DNA of 64,000 bases from Cedecea davisae DSM 4568 (GTDB taxonomy: Bacteria; Pseudomonadota; Gammaproteobacteria; Enterobacterales; Enterobacteriaceae), in the NCBI RefSeq assembly GCF_000412335.2, contig NZ_KE161030.1, forward strand, positions 1,020,515 to 1,084,514, given 5' to 3'. A program made the position numbers and the translations under genes. The notes under the pieces are model-generated. The model saw nothing but the letters and a program-made list of their open reading frames with translations. It had not been told where the DNA came from and did no database searches. Positions within the stretch are counted from its first letter, which is position 1. The number at the start of each line of letters is the position of its first letter. Shown here one piece after another: positions 16,259-27,141 of this stretch.

Positions 16259-18942
16259 AGCGCCTCAATCATTTCAGGGAGTTCGGGGGGAGGCGATAAA
16301 GGTAGCACAACGTGGAAGCTGGCACCGCCCTCGGGGCGGTTAAGCGCATAAATTGTGCCGCCGTGAACTTCAACAATCGCCCGGCAGATGGCCAGCCCCA
16401 GGCCCACGCCCGGAATAGCCGACTCTTTGTTACCGCGGGCAAATTTATCAAAAATCAGCAGCTCTTTACCAGCCGGAATACCCGGCCCGCTGTCCCAGAC
16501 TTCCAGGTCGAGCTTCTGCGCCGCCGCCGTTGCCTTGATGCCTATCTCCGCTTTGTAGCCCGCATATTTGGCTGCATTCTCCAGGAGATTAATCAGCACC
16601 CGCTCGAACAGCGGGCCATCGACCTCTATCAGCATTAAAGGATCGGGCATATTTAGCGCAATGTGGCGGCCCCCAAGGCCCGGTTCGAGCATCTTCAACG
16701 CGCTGCCGATCACCTCTTCAAGCGTCAGCCACTCTTTACGCAGGTTAAAGCCGCCCGACTGAATGCGCGCCATATCCAGCAGATTATTCACAAGCCTCGT
16801 GGTATTGAGCACATGCTGACGTATCTCATTGGCCTGAGGCGCATGCTTTGACCCTTCGCTGGCTAAATCCAGGGTTAAAATTTCGGCCTGGCCGAACAGC
16901 ACGGTCAGCGGAGTGCGCAGATCGTGAGAGAGCGCCGCCAGCAGCGAATTGCGTATTTGCTCGCGTTCGCTTGAAAGGCGGGCCTGCTCTTCGCTTGCGG
17001 TCAGCAGCAGCCTGTCCAGGGCGGTGGCAACCAGCAGGGTAAATGTTTCCAGCAGGCGCTGCTGCTCGGGGATCATCAGCTGGCGCAGGTTCTCCGGCTC
17101 CACAACCAGCAGCCCAAGCGTGCGCTCGGTAGTGCTCAGCGGCAGGATGCGGTAGGGCACGCCCGGTAATGTGTCGGTTCCCGCGCCGGCAGGCTGCCCC
17201 TTATCAAAGCTCCAGCGCGCAATCGCTTCATCCCACTGGGCTGGCTCGCCTTCGGCGGCAATGCGGCTCAGCTTGCCATGCTCGTCCGGCAGCAACAGCA
17301 GGCTGCGGGCCTGGAAAGTGTTGTTGATGAACTGCACGCTGGTGGCGGCTACTTCCTGCGGCGTGCGGTCGTCCGCCAGCGCTTTAGACATTTCGTAAAG
17401 ATGGCGGGTACGTTGTTCCCGGTAGCGGGCTATTCGCGCCTGGTAGCGCACCCCTGCGGTGAGATTACCAATCACCAGCCCGACGGTAAGCATGACGCCA
17501 AAGGTCAGCAGGTACTGAACGTCGGAAACCGCCAGCGTGCCGCGCGGGGCAATAAAGAACAAATCAAAGCTGATGACGTTAACTATCGTTGCCAGCACCG
17601 AAGGCCAGCGGCCATAGAACAGGGCGACGATAACCACGCCCAGCAGGTAGATCATTACCAGGTTTGCGGCGTCGAACGCCACCAGCCACTGATTGGCAAT
17701 AAAAGTGATAAACGCGCACAGCACCACCGCAACAATGCAGCCTCGCAGCTGGATCCGCCATTTTTCGCTTATCGAGCGCATGTCCGGCGCTCTCACAGGA
17801 GAAGGGGCGGGTTTTTCATCCAGCGCGACGATGACTAAATCGAGATCGGGCGCGCGTTTAGCAAGCCGGTCGGCAAAAGAGGTGCGGTGCCACCAGCGGC
17901 GCGTCGTGTGGCGGCCAATAATGATTTTGCCGAGGTTGTGCTCGCGGGCGTAGCGCAGCACCGCTTTCTCTTCGTTGGGGTCGGCGAGAGTGGCTGTTTC
18001 AGCGCCTAACTCCTGGGCCAGCCGCAGTGCGCCGAGGATTGACCTGCGCTGGTTTTCCGGCAGCCGGTGCAGTTGCGGGGTTTCAACATAAACGGCGTGC
18101 CAGACGCTGCCGAGCTTGGCCGCGAGGCGGGCGGCGGTGCGTACCAGCTTTTCATTTCCGGCGCTGTGGCCGATGCAAAGCAGGATGGCGTCCCGGGTAT
18201 GCCAGACTTTTTCCTGCCCCTGGTTATCACGCCAGGCGCGCATCTGGTCATCAACCCTGTCTGCGGTGCGGCGCAGTGCCAGCTCGCGCAGGGCAATCAG
18301 GTTGCCTTTACGGAAGAAATGTTCGATTGCACGCTCGGCCTGGCCGGAAATATAAACTTTGCCTTCGTGCAGGCGCTGGCGAAGGTCGTCCGGGGGTAAG
18401 TCCACCAGCACGACTTCATCGGCGGCGTCGAATATCGGGTCCGGCACGGTTTCACGAACCTGAATGCCGGTTACGCCGCCAACCACGTCGTTGAGGCTTT
18501 CCAGATGCTGGACGTTGACCGAAGTCAGCACGTCAATACCCGCTTCCAGTAGCTCTTCAACATCCTGCCAGCGTTTGGGATGGCGGGAGCCAGGCGCATT
18601 ACTGTGCGCCAGTTCGTCCATCAGGATCAGGGCAGGGCTGCGGGCGAGGGCGGCGTCGAGGTCAAACTCCTGAACCAGACGCCCCCGGTGATGAATACGA
18701 CGAGGGGGCTGAATACTCAGCCCCTTAAGAAGTTCTGCGGTTTCCTGGCGGCCGTGGGTTTCAACCACGCCCACCAGGACATCGAGGCCCTGCGCCCGCA
18801 GGCGCTGCGCCTCCTGAAGCATGGCGTAGGTTTTCCCGACGCCCGCGCAGGCGCCGAAGAAAATTTTCAGTTTCCCACGCGGCTGGCGATTCACTTTCTC
18901 CAGCAGCTTGTCGGGGTTGGGGCGCAGCGGCTCCTCGGTCAT
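16255..18942 (-). CDS. kdpD: KdpD sensor histidine kinase
   Basis: This inner-membrane sensor kinase/phosphatase responds to K+ limitation and osmotic stress and phosphorylates KdpE. It has 895 residues (894 in E. coli). The cytoplasmic N-terminal KdpD domain has a Walker A motif GACAGVGKT near residue 31 and a USP-like domain after it (about 250-370). Four transmembrane segments lie around 400-500, followed by a GAF-like domain. The histidine kinase core has His673 in LSHDLRTPLT and an ATP lid with DSGPGIP and GVGLGLAICRAIVEVHGG. It overlaps kdpE by four bases and follows kdpC by 12. Confidence 0.98.
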   Translation of the reverse strand: MTEEPLRPNPDKLLEKVNRQPRGKLKIFFGACAGVGKTYAMLQEAQRLRAQGLDVLVGVVETHGRQETAELLKGLSIQPPRRIHHRGRLVQEFDLDAALARSPALILMDELAHSNAPGSRHPKRWQDVEELLEAGIDVLTSVNVQHLESLNDVVGGVTGIQVRETVPDPIFDAADEVVLVDLPPDDLRQRLHEGKVYISGQAERAIEHFFRKGNLIALRELALRRTADRVDDQMRAWRDNQGQEKVWHTRDAILLCIGHSAGNEKLVRTAARLAAKLGSVWHAVYVETPQLHRLPENQRRSILGALRLAQELGAETATLADPNEEKAVLRYAREHNLGKIIIGRHTTRRWWHRTSFADRLAKRAPDLDLVIVALDEKPAPSPVRAPDMRSISEKWRIQLRGCIVAVVLCAFITFIANQWLVAFDAANLVMIYLLGVVIVALFYGRWPSVLATIVNVISFDLFFIAPRGTLAVSDVQYLLTFGVMLTVGLVIGNLTAGVRYQARIARYREQRTRHLYEMSKALADDRTPQEVAATSVQFINNTFQARSLLLLPDEHGKLSRIAAEGEPAQWDEAIARWSFDKGQPAGAGTDTLPGVPYRILPLSTTERTLGLLVVEPENLRQLMIPEQQRLLETFTLLVATALDRLLLTASEEQARLSSEREQIRNSLLAALSHDLRTPLTVLFGQAEILTLDLASEGSKHAPQANEIRQHVLNTTRLVNNLLDMARIQSGGFNLRKEWLTLEEVIGSALKMLEPGLGGRHIALNMPDPLMLIEVDGPLFERVLINLLENAAKYAGYKAEIGIKATAAAQKLDLEVWDSGPGIPAGKELLIFDKFARGNKESAIPGVGLGLAICRAIVEVHGGTIYALNRPEGGASFHVVLPLSPPPELPEMIEAL

Positions 18943-18954
18943 AACGCTTCCTTT

Positions 18955-19530
18955 TTACTTCGCCTGTAGATTGTCCAGGGCCAGGTTCAGCTTAACGATA
19001 TTCACTACCGGCATGCCGATAAAGTTAACCAGCGGCGTGGTGGTGTTGGCTTCCACCAGGCGAGCAACTTGCTCAACCGGCAGATTCCTTGCCTGAGCAA
19101 CGCGTGGGATCTGCCAGGCGGTTGCTTCCGGGGAAAGCTGCCCGTCGAGGCCGCTGGCGGAAGTGGTTACCAGCTCAACCGGTACTGCCGCACTTGCCTG
19201 CGGGTTAGCCGCACGTAGTGCGCTAATACGTGCTTTAACCTCTTTGTCCAGCTCCGGGTTGCTGGCCGCAAGGTTACTGCCGCCGGATGCCATTGGATTA
19301 TAGGGGCTATCCGAAGTGGCAGAAGGGCGGCCCTGGAAATATTTTGCGTTGGTAAAGTCCTGGCCGATGAGTTCTGAGCCGCGAACTTTGCCGTCTTCGA
19401 CGATTAACGAGCCGTTTGCCTGGGCCGGGAACCACCACTGGCCCAGCAGCGTGGCGATGAGGGGGTAAACCCCTCCGGTAATCAACGTTAAGACAATCAG
19501 CAATAATAAAGCGGGGCGTAGCGTAGCCAT
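18955..19530 (-). CDS. kdpC: K+-transporting ATPase subunit KdpC
   Basis: KdpC is the single-span inner-membrane subunit that helps KdpB bind nucleotide in the KdpFABC pump. It has 191 residues (190 in E. coli). One N-terminal membrane helix (about 7-28) is followed by a periplasmic domain with [21 protein letters not shown] and the C-terminal [14 protein letters not shown]. It is spaced 12 bp from both kdpB and kdpD, showing a tight operon. Confidence 0.97.
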   Translation of the reverse strand: MATLRPALLLLIVLTLITGGVYPLIATLLGQWWFPAQANGSLIVEDGKVRGSELIGQDFTNAKYFQGRPSATSDSPYNPMASGGSNLAASNPELDKEVKARISALRAANPQASAAVPVELVTTSASGLDGQLSPEATAWQIPRVAQARNLPVEQVARLVEANTTTPLVNFIGMPVVNIVKLNLALDNLQAK

Positions 19531-19542
19531 GTTCTCTTCCTC

Positions 19543-21591
19543 TTAGACCAGACCGCAAACGGTCAGGATCACATCTATTACTTTGATGCCGATGAACGGC
19601 ACAACTATTCCGCCTAAACCATAAATCCACAGGTTGCGGCGCAGCATTGCGGCGGCGCTCAGCGGTTTGTAGCTAATGCCTTTCAGGGCCAGCGGGATCA
19701 GGCAGATAATGATCAGCGCGTTGAAAATAACCGCACTCAGAATTGCCGAAGCAGGGGAGTGCAGGTGCATCACGTTCAGGGCGTTAAGCTGCGGGTAAGT
19801 TGCCGCAAACGCCGCCGGGATAATGGCGAAATACTTCGCCACGTCGTTGGCGATACTGAAGGTGGTCAGCGAACCGCGCGTCATCAGCATCTGTTTGCCG
19901 ATATGCACGACCTCAATCAGCTTGGTCGGGTTGGAGTCCAGGTCGACCATGTTGCCAGCCTCTTTGGCCGCCTGCGTCCCCGAGTTCATCGCTACCGCAA
20001 CGTCAGCCTGGGCCAGAGCCGGAGCGTCGTTGGTGCCGTCGCCGGTCATCGCTACCAGGCGGCCTTCGGCCTGGTACTGGCGGATAAGCGCCAGTTTGGC
20101 TTCCGGCGTGGCTTCAGACAGGAAATCATCCACCCCGGCTTCGGCGGCAATTGCGGCGGCGGTCAGGCGGTTATCGCCGGTAATCATTACCGTCTTGATA
20201 CCCATCTGGCGCAGCTGTGCGAAACGCTCTTTGATCCCACCTTTAACGATGTCTTTAAGCGCGATTACGCCCAGCACGTTAGCGCCTTCGGCTACCACCA
20301 GCGGCGTACCGCCCTGGCGTGCAACGCCTTCTACCAGCGTGTCTACCTGAGCCGGGAAGTGCCCGTTGTTCACCTCAACGTGGCGGCGAATGGCATCCAC
20401 GGAGCCTTTGCGGATCATGCGGTCCTGAATGTTGATACCGCTCATGCGGGTTTGGGCGGTAAACGGCACAAACGTCGCCTGCAGGCTTTGCACATCGCGT
20501 TCACGCAGGTTGAAGCGCTGTTTTGCCAGCACCACAATGCTGCGGCCTTCCGGCGTTTCATCCGCCAGTGAGGCCAGCTGTGCCGCGTCGGCCAGCTCTT
20601 TTTCATCCACGCCCGGAGCCGGGAGGAAGGCGGAAGCCTGGCGGTTGCCGAGCGTGATGGTGCCGGTTTTATCCAGCAGCAGCACGTCGATGTCGCCCGC
20701 AGCTTCTACCGCACGACCGCTGGTGGCGATAACGTTCGCACCCAGCATGCGGCTCATCCCGGCTACGCCGATGGCGGAAAGCAGCCCGCCGATAGTGGTT
20801 GGGATCAGGCAGACCAGCAGAGCAACCAGCACGGTTACGCTGGCAGCGGCGCCGCCGTAGGCCGAGAACGGCCACAGCGTGGCGGTTGCCAGCAGCAGCA
20901 CGATAGTTAAGGCAACCAGCAGAATGGTCAGGGCGATTTCGTTCGGCGTTTTGCGGCGCTGAGCGCTTTCAACCATGGCAATCATGCGGTCGAGGAAGGT
21001 TTCCCCCGGGTTCACGCTGCACTGAATGACCAGCCAGTCGGACAGGATGCGTGTGCCGCCGGTGACCGACGCGAAGTCGCCGCCGGACTCACGGATAACC
21101 GGCGCGGACTCGCCGGTGATGGCGCTTTCATCCACTGATGCCCCACCTTCCAGCACTTCGCCGTCGCAGGGGATAATATCCCCGGCTTCGACCAGCACCA
21201 CGTCGCCTTTACGCAGGTCGGCCGCCGGAATATGGTCAACCTGAGCATCGTGCTGTGGGCTACGCAGTTTGCGTGCCCAGCTGGTTTTTTTCACGCCTTT
21301 CAGGCTATTGGCCTGGGCCTTACTGCGGCCTTCGGCCAGCGCTTCAGCAAAGTTAGCGAACAGCACGGTAAACCACAGCCACACGCTGATAGCGAGGGTG
21401 AATATGGCGTCACCCTGCTGCATGCCGGTGAGCATCGCTATCCCCAGCAGGGTAGTGATAACGCTCCCTACCCAGACGATAAACATCACCGGGTTGCGCC
21501 ACTGCACCTGCGGCGTGAGCTTTTTAAAGGAATCAATTAGCGCCTGACGAATCAGACCCGGTTCAAACAGCGCCAGTTGCTTGCGACTCAT
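19543..21591 (-). CDS. kdpB: K+-transporting P-type ATPase catalytic subunit KdpB
   Basis: This is the ATP-hydrolysing subunit of the Kdp K+ pump in the inner membrane. The start [11 protein letters not shown] gives 682 residues, equal to E. coli; 15 upstream codons in frame run into the kdpA end and are not conserved. The TGES phosphatase motif occurs in [10 protein letters not shown]. The phosphorylated aspartate is in DKTGT (Asp307). The hinge motif [11 protein letters not shown] and about seven membrane helices are present. It lies 13 bp after kdpA. Confidence 0.98.
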   Translation of the reverse strand: MSRKQLALFEPGLIRQALIDSFKKLTPQVQWRNPVMFIVWVGSVITTLLGIAMLTGMQQGDAIFTLAISVWLWFTVLFANFAEALAEGRSKAQANSLKGVKKTSWARKLRSPQHDAQVDHIPAADLRKGDVVLVEAGDIIPCDGEVLEGGASVDESAITGESAPVIRESGGDFASVTGGTRILSDWLVIQCSVNPGETFLDRMIAMVESAQRRKTPNEIALTILLVALTIVLLLATATLWPFSAYGGAAASVTVLVALLVCLIPTTIGGLLSAIGVAGMSRMLGANVIATSGRAVEAAGDIDVLLLDKTGTITLGNRQASAFLPAPGVDEKELADAAQLASLADETPEGRSIVVLAKQRFNLRERDVQSLQATFVPFTAQTRMSGINIQDRMIRKGSVDAIRRHVEVNNGHFPAQVDTLVEGVARQGGTPLVVAEGANVLGVIALKDIVKGGIKERFAQLRQMGIKTVMITGDNRLTAAAIAAEAGVDDFLSEATPEAKLALIRQYQAEGRLVAMTGDGTNDAPALAQADVAVAMNSGTQAAKEAGNMVDLDSNPTKLIEVVHIGKQMLMTRGSLTTFSIANDVAKYFAIIPAAFAATYPQLNALNVMHLHSPASAILSAVIFNALIIICLIPLALKGISYKPLSAAAMLRRNLWIYGLGGIVVPFIGIKVIDVILTVCGLV

Positions 21592-21604
21592 GGAAGCCTC
21601 GTAT

Positions 21605-23290
21605 TCAGAAATTAACCAGAGAAAGGTGTTCCGCAACCGGGCCTAAAGCGAGGGCGGGGATAAAGGTCAGGGCGCCAACCAGCAGCACTGTCCCAATCAG
21701 TAAACCGATAAACAGCGGGCCGTGGGTTGGCAGCGTACCGATGCTGACAGCCTGGGATTTTTTTGCTGCCAGAGAACCGGCAATCGCCATCACCGGGATG
21801 ATGACCGCGAAGCGGCCAAACCACATACACACCGCCAGCAGAACGTTCCAGAACGGGGTGTTGGTGCTCAGGCCTGCAAAGGCGCTGCCGTTGTTGTTGG
21901 CGGCAGACGAAACCGCGTAAAGCACTTCGCTGAAGCCGTGAATGCCGGGGTTAGCTATGCCGCTGCGGCCGGCGTCGGTCATTAGCGCCAGGGCGGAGCC
22001 AAGCAGAACCAGCGCCGGGGTTATCAGGATCGCAAGCGAGGTCATCTTCATTTCCGGCACGTCGATTTTTTTACCGAGGTATTCCGGAGTACGGCCAATC
22101 ATCAGCCCGGCGATAAACACCGCCAGCAGCACGAACAGCAGCATGCCGTAAAGGCCCGCGCCGACGCCGCCAAATACCACCTCGCCAATTTGCATCAGCC
22201 ACATCGGCACCATGCCGCCGAGCGCGGTAAAGGAGTCATGCATGGCGTTGACCGCACCGCAGGATGCTGCGGTTGTGATGACCGCAAACAGGCTGCTGGC
22301 GAGAATGCCGAAGCGGCTCTCTTTCCCTTCCATATTGATGTTGCTGTTGGCGCCGAACTGGCCGAAGTGCGGGTTACCCTGCAATTCTGCCCACATAACC
22401 ACCGCCGCGCAGACCACGAAGATTATCGTCATCGCCCACAGCAGAGCGCGGCCCTGACGGCGGTCGCCTACCGCTTCACCAAAGGCGAAACAGAGCGCGG
22501 TCGGGATCAGGAAGATCGCAAGTATCTGGACGAAGTTGGTCAGCGCCGTTGGGTTTTCAAACGGGTGAGATGAGTTAGCGTTAAAGAAGCCGCCGCCGTT
22601 GGTGCCGAGCATCTTGATAGCTTCCTGAGAGGCAACTGGCCCCATCGGCAGTAGATGCTGAACGCCTTCAATCGTGGTGTAAGGCTGGTAAGCAGAGAAG
22701 TTCTGCAGCGAGCCCTGGCTGATAAAGAACAGCGCCATCACCAGAGAAATAGGCAGCAGGATGTAGAGCGTGACGCGAGTTAAATCGACCCAGGCGTTAC
22801 CCAGCGTGCTGGCTGAATGACGCGAGAAGCCGCGGATCAGGGCAAACACCACCGCAATACCGGTCGCCGCCGAAACGAAGTTTTGCACCGTCAGGCCAAC
22901 CATCTGGCTGAAGTAGCTCAGCGTGGTTTCCCCGCCGTAGGACTGCCAGTCGGTATTGGAGACGAAGCTTACCGCCGTATTCAGCGCCAGGTGCCAGGAG
23001 AGCCCGGGAAGCTGCTGCGGGTTAAGCGGCAGGCTGCCCTGGAACGTCAGCACCATAAACAGCACCAGAAGCCCAAAAACGTTGAATGCCAGAATCGCCA
23101 TTAAATAGCGTTTCCAGCCCATCTCTTCACCCTTGCTGCCGATTAGCCACCACAGCAGCGGCTCGATGCGGCCAACAACCGGCAGCGGTTCACCTTCAAT
23201 CAGGCGAGCAAGCACGCTGCCTAAAGGCCTGGCAAGAATGAAGAGCACCAGCAGAAAGCTGGCGATCAGTAAAAATCCGGACGCAGCCAT
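21605..23290 (-). CDS. kdpA: K+-transporting ATPase K+-binding subunit KdpA
   Basis: KdpA is the K+ channel-like subunit that binds potassium on the periplasmic side and passes it to KdpB. It has 561 residues (557 in E. coli) and about ten membrane helices. The four pore-loop selectivity segments are visible, for example [48 protein letters not shown] and [15 protein letters not shown]. Its ATG overlaps the kdpF stop (TAATG). Confidence 0.98.
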   Translation of the reverse strand: MAASGFLLIASFLLVLFILARPLGSVLARLIEGEPLPVVGRIEPLLWWLIGSKGEEMGWKRYLMAILAFNVFGLLVLFMVLTFQGSLPLNPQQLPGLSWHLALNTAVSFVSNTDWQSYGGETTLSYFSQMVGLTVQNFVSAATGIAVVFALIRGFSRHSASTLGNAWVDLTRVTLYILLPISLVMALFFISQGSLQNFSAYQPYTTIEGVQHLLPMGPVASQEAIKMLGTNGGGFFNANSSHPFENPTALTNFVQILAIFLIPTALCFAFGEAVGDRRQGRALLWAMTIIFVVCAAVVMWAELQGNPHFGQFGANSNINMEGKESRFGILASSLFAVITTAASCGAVNAMHDSFTALGGMVPMWLMQIGEVVFGGVGAGLYGMLLFVLLAVFIAGLMIGRTPEYLGKKIDVPEMKMTSLAILITPALVLLGSALALMTDAGRSGIANPGIHGFSEVLYAVSSAANNNGSAFAGLSTNTPFWNVLLAVCMWFGRFAVIIPVMAIAGSLAAKKSQAVSIGTLPTHGPLFIGLLIGTVLLVGALTFIPALALGPVAEHLSLVNF

Positions 23291-23379
23291 TAAAAAGCCT
23301 CCGCTTTAATCAGGGCATAAACCAGGTAACCCAACAGCACGAAGACCAGCACGATGCCGGTTATGACGCCTGCACTCAC
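23290..23379 (-). CDS. kdpF: K+-transporting ATPase small subunit KdpF
   Basis: This 29-residue single-span peptide stabilises the KdpABC complex. It begins with GTG and reads [20 protein letters not shown] at the start and ALIKAEAF at the end, differing from E. coli KdpF at only a few positions. A strong GGAGGTGG ribosome-binding site precedes the start. Its TAA overlaps the kdpA ATG. Confidence 0.95.
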   Translation of the reverse strand: MSAGVITGIVLVFVLLGYLVYALIKAEAF

Positions 23380-23454
23380 AATCCACCTCCAACGGTGCGT
23401 TTAGCATTTGGCGGCAGAATAGGATTTCGGGTGAAAAGATGTCGTAAAAGTCCG

Positions 23455-23480
23455 GGGGCGGGGTGTAAAAAAAGTATAAA
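23455..23480 (-). promoter_or_regulatory. KdpE-binding site upstream of kdpF
   Basis: Read on the minus strand, TTTATAC is followed by a run of seven T and then ACACCCCGCCCC. This is essentially the E. coli KdpE operator. It ends 76 bp before the kdpF start, a normal activator position. Confidence 0.85.
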
Positions 23481-23692
23481 AATGGAAAAGCCATTAGTTA
23501 ACTAATGATTAGTATTTATTTAACCATTTTGTAACTTAATTACGAAGTAAAGGCTACGCAGGGCACAAAAAAGCACAAATATCTGGTCGGAGGAGTAGTA
23601 AACTTTCAGGCAATGAGATACTATTTTGACCAGATAACAAGTTTCAATTTTCCGGCCTGTGTTGCCGGTCACAAACTAAGAAGGAGAAGCCT
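23481..23692. other. AT-rich divergent gap between kdp and ybfA
   Basis: This region carries the ybfA promoter and upstream sequences of the kdp promoter. It contains the palindromic ttagttaactaa-type stretch near 23494-23505. No gene is seen, and no promoter hexamers are claimed. Confidence 0.4.
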
Positions 23693-23899
23693 ATGTCTTT
23701 ATATAAAGAATACCCTGCGCATCAGGTCATCCTGCGTCGCGTGTTTGCTGTTACCGCTGGCGTACTGGCCCTGCCGGTGATGCTGTTCTGGAAAGATCGC
23801 GCCCGTTTTTACAGCTACCTGCATCGAGTCTGGTCTAAAACCAGCGATAAACCGGTGTGGATGGCGCAGTCAGAAGCAGCCGCCTGTGATTTTTACTAA
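23693..23899 (+). CDS. ybfA: small DUF2517 membrane-associated protein YbfA
   Basis: This 68-residue protein is the length of E. coli YbfA. One hydrophobic segment (about 16-33, [17 protein letters not shown]) is followed by a very conserved basic part [21 protein letters not shown]. It may be a single-span inner-membrane protein. AAGGAG precedes the ATG. It is divergent from kdpFABCDE and followed by its own terminator. Its function is unknown. Confidence 0.92.
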   Translation: MSLYKEYPAHQVILRRVFAVTAGVLALPVMLFWKDRARFYSYLHRVWSKTSDKPVWMAQSEAAACDFY

Positions 23900-23917
23900 A
23901 AGCTGAATCGTTTTGAC

Positions 23918-23943
23918 AAAAGCTACCTTCGGGTAGCTTTTTT
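23918..23943 (+). terminator. ybfA Rho-independent terminator
   Basis: The stem agctacc/ggtagct with a stable TTCG tetraloop is followed by a T run, 18 bp after ybfA. Confidence 0.92.
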
Positions 23944-23989
23944 GTTGCCCGCGTCTTGCTACACTTAGTTAACAACTAAGGAGCCGACA

Positions 23990-24946
23990 ATGAACGACAA
24001 CATCCCGATTGGTATCAGCGCCTGTTTACTTGGGGAAAATGTTCGCTTTGACGGCGGCCATAAGCGAATGGCGTTTGCCGTTAACGATCTTGCTCCCTGG
24101 GTGCGCTTCGAAGCCATCTGCCCTGAAATGGCTATTGGCCTTCCCACACCTCGCCCGGCGCTGCGCCTGGTAAAAATCAATGAGGGTGAAATTGCCCTGC
24201 GTTTCAGCAACCAGACCGAAGGAGACCTTACCGCAGCGATGCAGGATTTCTCCTCGCGCCGGGTGAGCGGGCTGGAACATCTCTGCGGCTACATCGTCTG
24301 CGCCAAATCCCCGAGCTGCGGGCTGGAGCGCGTACGGGTTTACGACGCCGATAGCAAAAATAATCGTAAAAGCGGCACCGGTATTTTTACCACCGAACTT
24401 CAGCGTCAGTTTCCCTGGCTGCCGGTAGAAGAGGATGGGCGGCTTTGCGACCCGGCTATCCGCGAGAATTTTGTCGAACGAGTCTATACGCTGCACGACC
24501 TCAATCTGGTGCGCAAAGGCGGTTTAACTCGCGGGAAGCTGATTGCCTTCCACAGCCGCTATAAATTGCTGCTGCTGGCCCATTCCCAGCCGGAATACCG
24601 GGAACTGGGACGTTTTGTGGCCTCTATCGAAAACTGGGCATCGCTGGATGAATTTTTTGTCGAGTATCGCCTGCGTTTAATGTCCATGCTGGCACACCAC
24701 GCCACGCGCCGCAACCACACTAACGTGCTGATGCATGTTCAGGGTTTTTTCCGCCGCCAGCTTAATGCGCGCCAGCGTCAGGAGCTGTCTGACCTTATTG
24801 CCCGCTATCGCCAGGGGACTCAGCCTTTGCTGGCGCCGGTCACCCTGCTGAAGCACTATATGGCAGAATACCCGGACCGTTATCTCGAGCAGCAGCGCTA
24901 TTTTGAACCGTACCCCGAGGCACTTCGCCTGCGTTACGGCAACTAA
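23990..24946 (+). CDS. ybgA: DUF523-DUF1722 two-domain protein YbgA
   Basis: The 318-residue protein has two domains. The N-terminal DUF523 part (about 5-155) has ISACLLGENVRFDGGHKR and cysteines in VCAKSPSCGLERV that could bind metal. The C-terminal DUF1722 part (about 190-305) includes LIAFHSRYKLLLLAHSQPEYR and NVLMHVQGFFRRQL. E. coli K-12 YbgA, as I remember it (169 residues), has only the DUF1722 part. The gene directly precedes phr with a 13-bp gap, as ybgA-phr do in E. coli. Its function is unproven; its position suggests a link to the light or DNA-repair response. AAGGAGCCGAC precedes the ATG. Confidence 0.9.
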   Translation: MNDNIPIGISACLLGENVRFDGGHKRMAFAVNDLAPWVRFEAICPEMAIGLPTPRPALRLVKINEGEIALRFSNQTEGDLTAAMQDFSSRRVSGLEHLCGYIVCAKSPSCGLERVRVYDADSKNNRKSGTGIFTTELQRQFPWLPVEEDGRLCDPAIRENFVERVYTLHDLNLVRKGGLTRGKLIAFHSRYKLLLLAHSQPEYRELGRFVASIENWASLDEFFVEYRLRLMSMLAHHATRRNHTNVLMHVQGFFRRQLNARQRQELSDLIARYRQGTQPLLAPVTLLKHYMAEYPDRYLEQQRYFEPYPEALRLRYGN

Positions 24947-24959
24947 TTCAGGGAGAGTT

Positions 24960-26369
24960 ATGGCCACTCATCTGGTCTGGTTTCGCAACGATCTTCGCCT
25001 TCACGATAATTACGCTTTGCACGCCGCCTGCCGCAATCCCGATGCGGCAGTTATCGGATTATTTATCGTTACGCCCGAGCAGTGGCGGCAGCATGTTATG
25101 GCGCCAAAGCAGGCGGGATTTATTTTTGAGCATCTTAAAGCGTTGGGTGCTGCGCTTGCAGAGCGCGGAATAACGCTGCACATCAGGCAAGTAGCGGATT
25201 TTGCTGAATCGCTCGACTGCGTGAAACAGTTTTGCGAGCAGCAGCAAGTTGATGCGCTCTTTTATAACTACCAATACGAAGTTAACGAACGCGGGCGTGA
25301 TGCCGCGCTGGAAAAAACGCTCGGCCGGGATGTGGTCTGCCAGGGCTTTGATGACAGCCTGTTGCTGCCTCCCGGAAGCGTCACAACCGGCAACCGCGAA
25401 ATGTATAAGGTGTTTACTCCCTTCAGTAAAGCCTTTATCAAACGCCTGCACGAAGGCCTGCCGGAGTGCGTTCCCGCCCCCAAAAAACGGGGCGATGCCG
25501 TATTCCATGAGGATTTTTCTTTCGATTTCCCTCGTGAAAAGTTCGACGCAAGCCTTTTCCCCGTGGGCGAGCTGGCGGCTATTGCTCAACTGCGCACGTT
25601 TTGCCTTGAGCCGGTAGCCCGCTACCCGGAGCAGCGCGATTTTCCCGCTATCGAAGGCACCAGCCGCCTTTCGCCTTATCTGGCTATCGGCGTTTTATCC
25701 CCCCGCCAGTGTCTGCATCGCCTGTTAAAAGAGCACCCCAAAGCGCTGGACGGAGAAGCGGGAGCAACCTGGCTTAATGAGCTTATCTGGCGTGAGTTTT
25801 ACCGCCACTTGATGGTCGCTCACCCTAAGCTTTGTCGCCACAGGCCGTTTATCGCCTGGACCGATAAAGTACGCTGGAACGACGATATTAAAATGCTGGA
25901 AGCCTGGCAGCAGGGGAAAACCGGCTACCCGATTGTGGACGCGGCCATGCGCCAGCTGAATGAAACCGGCTGGATGCATAACCGCCTGCGCATGGTGGCG
26001 GCGAGCTTCCTGGTCAAAGACCTGCTTATCGACTGGCGGCAGGGCGAGCATTATTTTATGTCGCAGCTGATTGACGGTGATTTAGCGGCGAATAACGGCG
26101 GCTGGCAGTGGGCGGCTTCCACGGGCACCGACGCCGCGCCTTACTTCCGTATTTTTAATCCAACGACCCAGGGCGAGCGGTTTGACGCCGAAGGCGACTT
26201 TATCCGTCACTGGCTGCCGGAACTCGCCGGAGTGCCGGGCAAACAGGTGCATACGCCGTGGGTCTGGGCCGAAAAACAGCAGCAAACGCTGGACTACCCG
26301 CGCCCGATTGTTGACCATAAACAAGCCCGAATAGCGACGCTTGCGGCCTATGAGGCGGCAAGGAAATAA
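24960..26369 (+). CDS. phr: deoxyribodipyrimidine photolyase
   Basis: This enzyme splits UV-induced cyclobutane pyrimidine dimers using blue light, FADH- and an antenna folate. With the ATG after GGGAGAG it has 469 residues (472 in E. coli); an earlier in-frame ATG would overlap ybgA. The N-terminal antenna domain begins THLVWFRNDLRLHDN. The FAD-binding domain contains WLNELIWREFYRHL, TGYPIVDAAMRQL and GWMHNRLRM. The characteristic photolyase tail WQWAASTGTDAAPYFRIFNP is present. The gene is co-directional with ybgA and ybgI. Confidence 0.97.
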   Translation: MATHLVWFRNDLRLHDNYALHAACRNPDAAVIGLFIVTPEQWRQHVMAPKQAGFIFEHLKALGAALAERGITLHIRQVADFAESLDCVKQFCEQQQVDALFYNYQYEVNERGRDAALEKTLGRDVVCQGFDDSLLLPPGSVTTGNREMYKVFTPFSKAFIKRLHEGLPECVPAPKKRGDAVFHEDFSFDFPREKFDASLFPVGELAAIAQLRTFCLEPVARYPEQRDFPAIEGTSRLSPYLAIGVLSPRQCLHRLLKEHPKALDGEAGATWLNELIWREFYRHLMVAHPKLCRHRPFIAWTDKVRWNDDIKMLEAWQQGKTGYPIVDAAMRQLNETGWMHNRLRMVAASFLVKDLLIDWRQGEHYFMSQLIDGDLAANNGGWQWAASTGTDAAPYFRIFNPTTQGERFDAEGDFIRHWLPELAGVPGKQVHTPWVWAEKQQQTLDYPRPIVDHKQARIATLAAYEAARK

Positions 26370-26381
26370 CTGAAGAGAATA

Positions 26382-27128
26382 ATGATGAAAAACAGTGAAC
26401 TGGAACGCCTGATTAATGAAAAGCTGAACAGCGCGGCCATCAGCGATTTTGCGCCAAACGGCCTGCAGGTTGAAGGCCGGGAAGAGGTCAAAAAAATTAT
26501 TACCGGCGTCACCGCAAGCCAGGCATTGCTTGATGAAGCGGTTCGTCAGCAGGCCGATGCTGTGATTGTGCACCACGGTTATTTCTGGAAAAACGAATCA
26601 CCCGTTATTCGCGGCATGAAGCGTAACCGCCTGAAAACGCTGCTGGCTAACGACATCAATCTGTTCGGCTGGCATTTACCGCTGGACGCGCACCCTCAGC
26701 TCGGCAATAACGCCCAGCTTGGCGCGTTGCTGGGGATTGAAACCAAAGGTGAAATTGAGCCTCTGGTGCCGTGGGGCGAATTCCCAACGGCGCTTTCCGG
26801 CGTTGAGCTGGCGTCGTGGATTGAGATGCGCTTAGGCCGCACGCCGCTGTGGTGCGGCGACACAGGCCCCGACCAGATTCGCCGCGTGGCGTGGTGTACC
26901 GGCGGCGGGCAGAGCTTTATCGACAGTGCGGCACGCTTTGGCGTGGATGCGTTTATCACCGGTGAGGTTTCCGAGCAGACCATTCATTCCGCTCGCGAGC
27001 AGGGGCTGCATTTCTATGCCGCTGGTCATCATGCTACAGAGCGCGGGGGTATTCAGGCGCTCAGCGACTGGCTGAATAGCGAAACCGACCTCGATGTAAC
27101 CTTTATCGATATTCCGAACCCCGCTTAA
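26382..27128 (+). CDS. ybgI: NIF3-family dinuclear metal-binding protein YbgI
   Basis: This 248-residue NIF3/GTP cyclohydrolase I type 2-like protein forms a toroidal hexamer with a di-metal site in E. coli. Metal ligands are visible in VIVHHGYFW, in the HLPLDAH stretch and in the C-terminal [11 protein letters not shown] second ATG one codon in would give the E. coli length of 247. It lies 12 bp after phr and ahead of pxpBC, as in E. coli. The biological reaction is not settled; a role in nickel handling or 5-oxoproline metabolism has been discussed for relatives. Confidence 0.95.
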   Translation: MMKNSELERLINEKLNSAAISDFAPNGLQVEGREEVKKIITGVTASQALLDEAVRQQADAVIVHHGYFWKNESPVIRGMKRNRLKTLLANDINLFGWHLPLDAHPQLGNNAQLGALLGIETKGEIEPLVPWGEFPTALSGVELASWIEMRLGRTPLWCGDTGPDQIRRVAWCTGGGQSFIDSAARFGVDAFITGEVSEQTIHSAREQGLHFYAAGHHATERGGIQALSDWLNSETDLDVTFIDIPNPA

Positions 27129-27141
27129 TGCCGGAGGGCGT

